A stretch of DNA of 64,000 nucleotides from Opitutaceae bacterium (lineage in GTDB: Bacteria; Verrucomicrobiota; Verrucomicrobiia; Opitutales; Opitutaceae): assembly GCA_016794785.1 (NCBI GenBank), contig JAEUHC010000014.1, positions 186,001-250,000 on the forward strand, given 5' to 3'. The notes under the pieces were generated by a model. It was not told the origin of the DNA. It did no database searches and worked only from the letters and a program-made list of their open reading frames with translations. This document shows, piece by piece, positions 9,315 through 16,081 of this stretch (the first letter of the stretch is position 1; every line of letters starts with the position of its first letter). Position numbers and translations under genes: made by a program.

Positions 9315-10859
9315 TCACTTGAATTTCTCCATCCACGCCGTCTGCGGCCACGGGCCAGGGGCGTTTTTCTGCGGCGCGCCCGGCGTGCTGCGCCCACGCT
9401 CGATCAGCTCGCGCATCGCGCGGCCGAGGCGCTGCACGATCTCGGGGTGCGCGGCGGCGAGGTTCTTCGTCTCCGCCGGATCAGCCGCGAGGTCGTAGAG
9501 CTGGAAGGGCGGGAGCTTCGAGAGATCGGCGCGCTCGGCGGGCAGCCATTGCGTCGGGTTGGCGGTCGGCGGGCTCCAGCCGCCGGAGCCGGGGCAGAGG
9601 AGCAGTTTCCATTTCCCGTCGCGGATCGCGAACTCGCCGTCGGCGCTGTGGTTCACGAGCGGGGCGCGGGGCGCGGCGTTTTTCTCGCCGCGCAGGTGCG
9701 CGAGGAAGCTCACGCTGTCCTCCGCCGCGGTCTCGGGGACCTTCGCGCCGAGAATTTCCGCCATCGTCGCGAAGAGATCGAGTTGGCCGATTGTGGCGGA
9801 GCTGCGCGTGCCCGCGGGCGCGACGCCCGGCCAGCGGGCGAGAAACGGCACGCGGTGACCACCCTCGAAGAGATCGGCTTTTGACCCGCGCATTCCCGCG
9901 TTCGGATCGTGGCCGATTCTTTGCAGCGCTTCCAGGCCGCCGGGCGGGGCGAAGCCGTTGTCAGCGGAAAAAATCACCAGGGTGTTCTTCGCGAGGCCAA
10001 GCCGATCGAGCGCGGCGAGGAGACGGCCGACGTCCGCGTCCACCTGCGCGACGAAGTCGCCGTAGGGCGTTGTGCGCGTCAGCCCGTCGAATCTTCCCGT
10101 CGGCAGCACGGGCGTATGCGGCGCAGCGAGCGGCAGGTAGAGGAAGAACGGCCGGCCGTCGCGCGCGGCGCCGCGCTGCTCGATGAAGGCGAGACTCTCG
10201 TCGGTGAAGCGGGTCTGCACGTCGTCCATTTTGAAGTCGTCGGCGATCGGGCCGCCGCGCCAGAGCTTGGGCGCCGGGCTGTCGCCGATGGTGCCGGTCG
10301 GCACGCGCGTCGCGCGGTCGTCGCGCAGCCACACATAGGGCGGCATGTCGAGCGAGGCGCTGATGCCGAAGAAACGCTCGAAGCCATGCGCGAGGGGGCC
10401 GTTGGCAAAAGGCTGCGTGAAATCCACGTCCTCAGGCTGCGGGCCGGTCTTCGCCCATTCCAAGCCGAGGTGCCACTTGCCCACGACCGCCGTGGTATAG
10501 CCGTGCTGGCGAAGAAACGCCGGCAGCGTGAGCCGGCCCGGCTCGATCAGCGGGGCGCCGTAGCCTTGGAGCACGCCGCGTTTCATCTTCGAGCGCCAGG
10601 CATAGCGGCCGGTGAGGAAGGCGTAGCGGCTCGGCGTGCAGAGCGCGGAGGCGGAATGGGCGTCGGTGAACGCGATGCCCTCGCGCGCAAGGCGGTCGAG
10701 GTGCGGCGTCTGCCACGCGGACTTCGGGTTGAGCGCGGAGACATCGCCCACTCCCATGTCGTCGGCGAGGATGAAGAGGATGTTGGGTTTTTGCGCGGGC
10801 GCGGCGAACAACGCCGTGGCTCCGACAAGCAGCGAGGACAGGGCGCGGAGCGTTTTCAT
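9315..10859 (-). CDS. Secreted formylglycine-dependent sulfatase (514 aa)
   Basis: The signal peptide (MKTLRALSSLLVGATALFAA) is followed by 'PNILFILADDMGVGDV' (Asp33-Asp34) and the CxPxR motif 'CTPSR' with Cys74 as the formylglycine precursor. 'GKWHLGLEW', 'YLPLAAPHTPV' and 'VIFSADNGFAP' match arylsulfatase A / N-acetylgalactosamine-6-sulfatase-like S1 enzymes. A C-terminal subdomain contains 'IRDGKWKLLLCPGSGGWS'. The protein acts in the periplasm or outside the cell on a sulfated glycan of unknown identity. Its ATG lies two bases after the stop codon of the helical protein gene at 10862, so the two are almost certainly one transcript and possibly act on the same glycan. Confidence 0.95.
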   Translation of the reverse strand: MKTLRALSSLLVGATALFAAPAQKPNILFILADDMGVGDVSALNPKSAWQTPHLDRLAREGIAFTDAHSASALCTPSRYAFLTGRYAWRSKMKRGVLQGYGAPLIEPGRLTLPAFLRQHGYTTAVVGKWHLGLEWAKTGPQPEDVDFTQPFANGPLAHGFERFFGISASLDMPPYVWLRDDRATRVPTGTIGDSPAPKLWRGGPIADDFKMDDVQTRFTDESLAFIEQRGAARDGRPFFLYLPLAAPHTPVLPTGRFDGLTRTTPYGDFVAQVDADVGRLLAALDRLGLAKNTLVIFSADNGFAPPGGLEALQRIGHDPNAGMRGSKADLFEGGHRVPFLARWPGVAPAGTRSSATIGQLDLFATMAEILGAKVPETAAEDSVSFLAHLRGEKNAAPRAPLVNHSADGEFAIRDGKWKLLLCPGSGGWSPPTANPTQWLPAERADLSKLPPFQLYDLAADPAETKNLAAAHPEIVQRLGRAMRELIERGRSTPGAPQKNAPGPWPQTAWMEKFK

Positions 10860-10861
10860 TT

Positions 10862-12598
10862 TCAGGAAATGTTCAGCGTGAACTCGAACGGCGTCGTGCC
10901 GGTGAGATAGACGGACTGGCCGTCGCCCTTGGGCAGCGCGCCGCGCACCTGCGCGTAGGTGTGCTCGGCAAGCCCGGGGCTGAACTCGATCGTGTCGGCG
11001 CCGAGCGTGTAGCGGCCTGTGCCAGCGCGAAGGAGAAAGGCGTCCTTCGTGTCGCCCAGCGGCTCCACGCCCTCGAGTTTCCCGCCGTGGCGAAACACCA
11101 GCTCGATCGAAACGGGCACGAACGCCGTGCCACGAATCGCGATGGCGAGCGCGAAACGGCCGGCCGTTTCCGTCACGGTCAAGACCGTCTCGAGTTCCTG
11201 AATCTCGCTGCGCGCGCGGCGAGCGCGGCTGTCGTTGGCGAGCGTGCCGTTGGGCGCCATGCGCGTGTGCTCGCCGTCGGCGATCTGCGCGGCGGTGAGC
11301 GGCTGGAAATACGGGCCCTCGAGTTTTTGGCGCAGCACGTAGCGGCCGTCGCGCACCTCCAGCGCGTCGCCCACGAACTGGCCTTTGCCAAAAAACGCCG
11401 TCGCCAGCCGCAGCGCGGTGAGCGCCGCGGAGCCTTTGCGAAACGTGAAGAGCGTGGGGTTGCCTGCCAGCACCGTGCCGCTCGCCGCGCCGCGCCGGAT
11501 GCGCGCCAGCGCCGAGTGTGCGAAGACCTTGGCGTAGTCGGTCGGCAGCGGCGCGCTCGGCGGCAAGGCGCGCCCAAACTCCGGCTCAAGCAGAAAGGTC
11601 GCGAGCTCCCCCACCCGGCCCTTGGTCTCCGCTTCGATCTGGCGGCACATTGCGGCGAAGCGGCCGTTGCCGTCGCGCAGCGCGAGCGTGCGGTAGGAGT
11701 AGTAGTAGCGGTGCATCGTGCCGCGCTGATCGCGGTCCTGCCGGCGCGAGGCCTCGGTCACGACCTCGCCGTCGGGCTGCACGTAGTAGAGCGTCATCTC
11801 GAGATTCTTGCGGACCGGCTCGTAGAGCTCCGGGCGGTTGAGGAGCCGCGCGACCGTGATGAGCGCGCGATCCACGATGGGCGAGTAGACCGTCGTGCTC
11901 TTCTCCGTGTATTGCCCGTCGGGATCGAGGTCGATGCCCTCGGCGAGCCACTGGTCGGCGCGGGCGACGTAGCGCTTGTCCGGGAACAGCGAATTCACCC
12001 ACGCGAGCGCCGCGCAGACGACCCACCGGTGATTCGGCGTGTGAATGCCGCCGACGACGAGCGCCTCGCCGCCGCGCTTGATAAACTCGCCCAGCTCCCC
12101 CGCCACCGCCGCAATCGCCGGCACGGGGCTTGCGCGCAGCAGCGTGCATGTGGGGCACGCGCCCTCGAGGATGAACGCGAGATCGGGCGTCGAGTGGAAG
12201 TTCGTCGCGTAATAGTCCACCGTGCCGTCCGCGTGCTGCGCCGCGAGCATGTAGCGGATGGCGGCGCGCATCGGCTCGACGAATTCCGCGGAGCGATAAT
12301 AGCGCGAGCCCGGCGCGCACGCCGCCGCCGTGAGCGCGGACACAAAACCGCTCGTGCCCGCGACGGTGTGGATGCCGTTGGCATCGGGCATGCCGCCGAG
12401 CCAGCGGTGGCCGGGGCGTTTTTCCTGCTTCGCGAGCAGCGCGGGGATCTGCGCGTCGTTGGCGGCGATGGCGTCGCGGAGGAGTTTCGCGGCTTCGGCG
12501 GAGCTTTCGGCGGCCGTCAGGCGCGGCGCGAACGCGGCCAGCGCCGCGGCGGCGCCGGTCGAAAGGAGAAAATCACGGCGGGGGAGCGGGGTGGACAT
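10862..12598 (-). CDS. Tat-exported all-helical (lyase-like) protein
   Basis: The start ATG at 12598 gives 'MSTPLPRRDFLLSTG', a twin-arginine signal. The frame is open further upstream, but that part translates palindromic repeats. The 578-residue protein has a long helical region with regular aromatic motifs, for example 'HRWLGGMPDANG', 'NFHSTPDLAFILEG' and 'TPNHRWVVCAALAW'. A beta-rich C-terminal part follows. This two-part plan resembles (alpha/alpha)n-toroid polysaccharide lyases and heparinase-like proteins, but I cannot place it in a named family. Tight coupling to a sulfatase (two-base gap) and DUF4350 supports a role in degrading a sulfated or uronate-containing polysaccharide; that is inference. 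Confidence 0.75.
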   Translation of the reverse strand: MSTPLPRRDFLLSTGAAAALAAFAPRLTAAESSAEAAKLLRDAIAANDAQIPALLAKQEKRPGHRWLGGMPDANGIHTVAGTSGFVSALTAAACAPGSRYYRSAEFVEPMRAAIRYMLAAQHADGTVDYYATNFHSTPDLAFILEGACPTCTLLRASPVPAIAAVAGELGEFIKRGGEALVVGGIHTPNHRWVVCAALAWVNSLFPDKRYVARADQWLAEGIDLDPDGQYTEKSTTVYSPIVDRALITVARLLNRPELYEPVRKNLEMTLYYVQPDGEVVTEASRRQDRDQRGTMHRYYYSYRTLALRDGNGRFAAMCRQIEAETKGRVGELATFLLEPEFGRALPPSAPLPTDYAKVFAHSALARIRRGAASGTVLAGNPTLFTFRKGSAALTALRLATAFFGKGQFVGDALEVRDGRYVLRQKLEGPYFQPLTAAQIADGEHTRMAPNGTLANDSRARRARSEIQELETVLTVTETAGRFALAIAIRGTAFVPVSIELVFRHGGKLEGVEPLGDTKDAFLLRAGTGRYTLGADTIEFSPGLAEHTYAQVRGALPKGDGQSVYLTGTTPFEFTLNIS

Positions 12599-12648
12599 TG
12601 CTGAAAGCAAGCGCCTCAGCCCCACGCAGCGCCAGCGCAGAATGGATC

Positions 12649-12739
12649 GAGGTGGGGCCGGCTCTCCGCAGCCGGCCTGGGCTGCAGGGCGATTCGCCGG
12701 CTGGAACTCAGGCCAGCTCGGAGAGCGGGGCCCCACCTC
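12649..12739. repeat. Palindromic repeat, family 2
   Basis: Arms near 12649-12669 and 12719-12739 are inverted copies reading GAGGTGGGGCC...CTCTCCG, with a two-base length difference. The interior has further self-complementary pieces (GCCGGC, CAGCC/GGCTG). It lies directly upstream of the Tat-exported protein gene, between it and the iolB-like gene. Confidence 0.65.
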
Positions 12740-12744
12740 AGATT

Positions 12745-12835
12745 GTCATTCTGAGCGCAGCGAATCCATTTGGACCCTCGCACCGCATGAAGGCTTCGAG
12801 ACTCCTGCTGGATCCTTCGCTGCGCTCAGGATGAC
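12745..12835. repeat. Palindromic repeat, family 3
   Basis: Arms are GTCATTCTGAGCGCAGCGAA (from 12745) and its near reverse complement ending GCTGCGCTCAGGATGAC at 12835. This is the 'GTCATTCTGAGCG' type of dispersed palindrome seen in several bacterial phyla. It abuts family 2 (12649-12739) with five bases between them. Confidence 0.7.
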
Positions 12836-12836
12836 C

Positions 12837-12859
12837 GCGCAAGGGGCGAGCCCTTGCGC
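12837..12859 (-). other. Strong hairpin just after the iolB-like gene
   Basis: A perfect 9-base stem (GCGCAAGGG / CCCTTGCGC) with a 5-base loop sits two bases past the TGA of the iolB-like gene. No T-run follows on the minus strand, so it is either a U-less terminator, an mRNA end-protector, or part of the adjoining palindrome. Confidence 0.45.
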
Positions 12860-12861
12860 GG

Positions 12862-13713
12862 TCACTTAAACTTGTCCCGCATCGCCTGGATGCCGGGGAT
12901 CTTTGCCGTCAGGTGCTCATGCGTCGGCTCGAAGGACTGCACGAGGCCGCGGTGCCTCGCGCCGACAAGGATGGTGAAGATGTAGCCCTCGTGCCCCGGC
13001 GCGCGCAGCGTCGGGTGGTAGCCGCGGTCGATGCAAAAGGTGTCGCCATGCCGCGTCATCACGACCTCCGGCTGCGCGCCGCCGCCGTCGTCCGCGTAGC
13101 AGAACTGCGCGCCGAAGCCGTTCTCCGGCCGGTAGCGGTAGTGGTAGAGCTCCTCGTGGTTGGTCTCGTCGGGCAGGCGATCGGTGTCGTGCTTGTGCGG
13201 CGGGTAGCCCGACCAGCAGCCGGCGTCGCCGTAGAGTTCGCTCACGAGCAGGTTGCCCGCGCGGCCCGCGCCGTTCTGCCCGAGGACGTGAAAAATCCGC
13301 CGCCGCGAATGCGTGTCGTGCGAGCCGACCTCCACCATCTCGACCTCCTCCGGCGTGATGCGGAACGGCGCAAACGGCGTCGAGCACACGCCGCCCGCAA
13401 CCGCGACCTCGGTGCCGTCGCGCACCGCGCGCACCGTCACGCGCGGACAGGTCCCGCAGTAAACCGAGTCCGCGGGCCCGGCCCAGATGTCCGCGCGGCG
13501 CCCGACGTTCTTGAATTCCTGCGCGCACGCCGCGATGTCCGCGCGGCCCGAGAGCACGACGCACAGCAGCTCGCAGCTCGGCACATCGAGCGTGACCGAC
13601 TCGCCGGCGCGCAGCCGCAGGAGGTTGAAGTAACAAAGCCGCGTGACCGCGCCGTCGCCCGGGGCGACGATGGGCCGGTTGCGGTTGTCACGGGCGCGGA
13701 GGAGGCGGGGCAT
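12862..13713 (-). CDS. iolB: 5-deoxy-glucuronate isomerase family protein (IolB/KduI fold)
   Basis: This is a 283-residue cytoplasmic protein of the bicupin IolB family. The signature is 'SGYPPHKHDTDRLPDETNHE', with two His, a Glu and flanking acids forming the metal site. 'ELYHYRYRPENGFG', 'MTRHGDTFCIDRGYHP' and 'APGHEGYIFTILVG' follow. IolB converts 5-deoxy-glucuronate to 5-dehydro-2-deoxygluconate in inositol catabolism. No other iol gene is visible here, so a role in uronate metabolism is equally possible. ATG at 13713 is preferred to a TTG three codons upstream. Seven Cys residues in the N-terminal half are unusual for the family. A hairpin follows its stop codon. Confidence 0.85.
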   Translation of the reverse strand: MPRLLRARDNRNRPIVAPGDGAVTRLCYFNLLRLRAGESVTLDVPSCELLCVVLSGRADIAACAQEFKNVGRRADIWAGPADSVYCGTCPRVTVRAVRDGTEVAVAGGVCSTPFAPFRITPEEVEMVEVGSHDTHSRRRIFHVLGQNGAGRAGNLLVSELYGDAGCWSGYPPHKHDTDRLPDETNHEELYHYRYRPENGFGAQFCYADDGGGAQPEVVMTRHGDTFCIDRGYHPTLRAPGHEGYIFTILVGARHRGLVQSFEPTHEHLTAKIPGIQAMRDKFK

Positions 13714-13739
13714 AAAACACAATACTCACGTCGGGGACA

Positions 13740-14132
13740 CTATCGCCAGAATTTCCACCACGGCCTTTCAACCGGAACCTTCCCGTGACACTCCCTGCAA
13801 AAAACAAAGATGCCTCGGCCCGAAGGTGCCGTCCAACATAGCTCACCTATCGCGACCGACGCATTGCAGAAATCGCAATGCTCGTTATTCCAACCCATCA
13901 CCTCACGCTGAAACGACGCCTCATTCCCTTTGACGTAATGATACGGGATCATGGCGTTGTGACCGCCAGCGACAGGATACCAACGTTGGTGGCTAGAGCG
14001 ACCCATGACCTCCTTGAGGTCCGATGACAACTCAGTGCCTTCTGCGACAAAAATCACCGCGGCATCAGTTCCCGGAAAGAGATATTCTTCCAGTTGCGTC
14101 TGGGTGAAATCCTGAAGCTTTGGAGCGTTCAT
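13740..14132 (-). CDS. Small hypothetical protein with a four-Cys zinc-ribbon-like end
   Basis: This is a 130-residue protein with no signal peptide. The C-terminal part has two Cys pairs: 'CDFC', then a lone Cys in 'GELCWTAPSG', then 'FCREC', with a nearby His. The spacing suggests a zinc ribbon or degenerate zinc finger. The N-terminal half (residues 1-75) shows no recognisable domain. Its base composition is visibly lower in GC than the neighbours, and codon use is more mixed (AAT, ATA and TTT-rich stretches), consistent with recent acquisition. It sits alone between the iolB-like and PIG-L genes with small gaps. No function can be assigned. Confidence 0.65.
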   Translation of the reverse strand: MNAPKLQDFTQTQLEEYLFPGTDAAVIFVAEGTELSSDLKEVMGRSSHQRWYPVAGGHNAMIPYHYVKGNEASFQREVMGWNNEHCDFCNASVAIGELCWTAPSGRGIFVFCRECHGKVPVERPWWKFWR

Positions 14133-14177
14133 TTCTATCGGACGATTCCACTTTCAAAAACGCGGATGTATGTGCGC

Positions 14178-15041
14178 TCACCCAAACCGCTCCAACCGCC
14201 CCGCCACATCCGCCCGCAGTTTCTCGATGTGCGCGAGCGTAAACTCCCGCACGCTCAGCGCGTCGTTTTGCACCAAGGGCGTGAGGTCCATCGCAAACGA
14301 GACGGCCGTCGCCGCGTCGGTTGCGTGCGAGGCGAAGAAGGTGGCGTTGGCCACGCGGCGGCCGAGCGCGGCGAGGTCGTAGCGCTTGCCACCGGCGATC
14401 TGCGAGTCGAAGACCGCGACGAGCTCGCGCGCGAGGTCGGGGTTGGGGCTCGCGTCCATCGCGACCTTGTCGGCGTCGGCCAGCCAGTCGAGGTCGCGCC
14501 AGCCTTCGATGCCGAGCACGCGGCGCGGGCGCTTTTCGCGCGGCAGCGCGCGCATGGCCTCGAGGCAGCGAAGGAAGCAGGCGACGTGCGTGTCGTGCTT
14601 GTCGGCGGGCTGGTGGAGATAGACGGTCTCGAGCGCCGGCCCGCAGCCACCGAAGATCGTGGCGAGATCGGCGGCGACGCCGGGGTGGCCGGGCTTCTTC
14701 ACGTCGCCGCTCGGGTGCGCGAGCTGGAGCTGCAGGTTGTATTTCCCGATCTCGGCGGCGCGGCGCTGCTCCTCGCGGCGGATGATCTGCATCTCGGCGT
14801 CGGTCGTCTTCGCGTAGCGGCCCGTGCGGGCGGAGCCGGCGCCGTTGGTCATGACGACGCCGGTGAAATATTTTCCCGCGCGGCCGAAGCACTCGGCCAC
14901 GCCAGGGTAGGCGTTGATCTCGATGTCGTCCTGATGGGCGATCACGCAGAGGTGCGTGGTGCGCGCGAGCGCGGCGGCGGGCGTGAGGCCGGGCGCGGCG
15001 TGCGGAAGGAAGATGTCGGCCTCGGGGCGGGAGAGTTTCAT
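14178..15041 (-). CDS. PIG-L / LmbE family deacetylase
   Basis: From ATG 15041 the protein has 287 residues. The family's first zinc motif, normally AHPDD, is 'AHQDDIE' here. The second part is 'HDTHVACF' at the usual place, about 115 residues further on. 'TNGAGSARTGRYA' and 'RREEQRRAAEIGKYN' match the LmbE pattern after the first motif. Members remove N-acetyl groups from GlcNAc-linked small molecules or sugars such as bacillithiol and mycothiol precursors or chitooligosaccharides. The substrate here is unknown. The protein has no signal peptide. An upstream extension of the frame to 15143 overlaps the next gene and is unlikely to be translated. It lies 37 bases downstream of the nucleotidyltransferase gene. 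Confidence 0.88.
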   Translation of the reverse strand: MKLSRPEADIFLPHAAPGLTPAAALARTTHLCVIAHQDDIEINAYPGVAECFGRAGKYFTGVVMTNGAGSARTGRYAKTTDAEMQIIRREEQRRAAEIGKYNLQLQLAHPSGDVKKPGHPGVAADLATIFGGCGPALETVYLHQPADKHDTHVACFLRCLEAMRALPREKRPRRVLGIEGWRDLDWLADADKVAMDASPNPDLARELVAVFDSQIAGGKRYDLAALGRRVANATFFASHATDAATAVSFAMDLTPLVQNDALSVREFTLAHIEKLRADVAGRLERFG

Positions 15042-15078
15042 GGCAACGCCACGACTCAGGCACAAGGGCGCCGGCAGT

Positions 15079-16020
15079 TCACGCCCAGAGTTTCGCCGGG
15101 TAGAGCCCTCGCGCGACCAGCTCGGCGATGGCGGCCTGCACACGCGGCTTGTCCTCGCGATAGGTGACGCCGAACCACGCGCTCTCCGTCGGCAGCACGC
15201 GCACGCGCGCCTCGCCTCGCCCGATCATCGTCGAGACGGAGGCGGGGAGGTAGAACTCGGCTTTGAGCGGATCGGGCTTGGCTGGAGACGCGGCGCCCCC
15301 GCCGCGTTCTTCGCTAGGCCGCGGCGAGGGCGCCGCGGCTCCAACCGAGCCAAGGAACTCCCGAAACTGCGCGTCGAGCCCCGCAAACAGCGCCGGCGTG
15401 AAGCCCCAGCAGTTCATCGAGACCGTCTCGTCGCCAGAAAATTTCTTCCCCGCGCCCACCTCGGCCGGGGCGATGCCGGTGTGCTCGACGATCGAGCGCA
15501 GCGCTCCCTCCGCGCCCGCCGCGCACACGCCGCGCGACACGAGGCCGTGCTCGGAGAGGGTGTTGGCGAGGCGGAAGCCCACCATCGCAAAGTCCCCGCC
15601 CCTTGCGGGCCCGAGGAAACGCGCGAGCTGCGCAAACGAGTCCGCGCCGTAGAAATCGTCCGCGTTGATGACGGCGAAGTTGCCGCCGATGGCGTCGCGC
15701 GCGCACCACACGGCGTGGCCCGTGCCCCAGGGTTTCTCGCGCCCGGCCGGCGGCGCATAACCCGCGGGCAGCGCATCGAGCGACTGGAAGACGTAGTCCA
15801 CCGCGATGCGCCCGGCGTAGCGCGCGCCGATTTTTTCGCGGAAGAGCGCCTCGAAATCGCGCCGGATCACGAAGACCACGCGCGTGAAGCCCGCGCGGGC
15901 GGCGTCGAACACCGCGTAGTCCAGCACCGTCTCCCCGCCCGGCCCGACCGGATCGATTTGCTTGAGGCCGCCGTAACGGGAGCCCATGCCGGCGGCGAGG
16001 ACGACGAGTGTGAGGGACAT
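15079..16020 (-). CDS. Sugar-nucleotidyltransferase-like protein with an in-frame repeat insertion
   Basis: This 313-residue protein begins 'LVVLAAGMGSRYGGLKQ', the nucleotide-binding loop of NTP transferases (GxGxRxxxxK). 'VINADDFYGADSF' carries the metal-binding acids, and 'WGTGHAVWCARD' is a family landmark. It probably transfers a nucleotide to a sugar-1-phosphate in the cytoplasm; the sugar is unknown. Residues about 225-248 (the Ala/Pro/Gly/Arg run after 'FREFLG') are encoded by a palindromic repeat at 15280-15346. They interrupt the segment that normally runs straight into 'DPLKAEFYLP'. The reading frame is kept, so the protein may still fold with a surface loop there. Confidence 0.88.
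   Translation of the reverse strand: MSLTLVVLAAGMGSRYGGLKQIDPVGPGGETVLDYAVFDAARAGFTRVVFVIRRDFEALFREKIGARYAGRIAVDYVFQSLDALPAGYAPPAGREKPWGTGHAVWCARDAIGGNFAVINADDFYGADSFAQLARFLGPARGGDFAMVGFRLANTLSEHGLVSRGVCAAGAEGALRSIVEHTGIAPAEVGAGKKFSGDETVSMNCWGFTPALFAGLDAQFREFLGSVGAAAPSPRPSEERGGGAASPAKPDPLKAEFYLPASVSTMIGRGEARVRVLPTESAWFGVTYREDKPRVQAAIAELVARGLYPAKLWA
15280..15346. repeat. Palindromic repeat, family 4, inside a coding sequence
   Basis: Arms 15280-15306 and 15320-15346 are 27-base inverted repeats matching at 24 positions, around a 13-base centre. The element is 67 bases and adds roughly 22-24 codons to the nucleotidyltransferase without a stop in the frame used. Confidence 0.85.
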
Positions 16021-16081
16021 GCGCGCCAGAAAAACGCGCCGCGCGCCGCGCGGTCAATGCGCGAACCGCGCCAGGCGCGGT

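Noticed and set aside
9145..9351. N-terminal extension of the DUF4350 frame to 9351
   Set aside because: It translates the palindromic repeat and runs into the preceding sulfatase gene, so it is not a credible protein segment.
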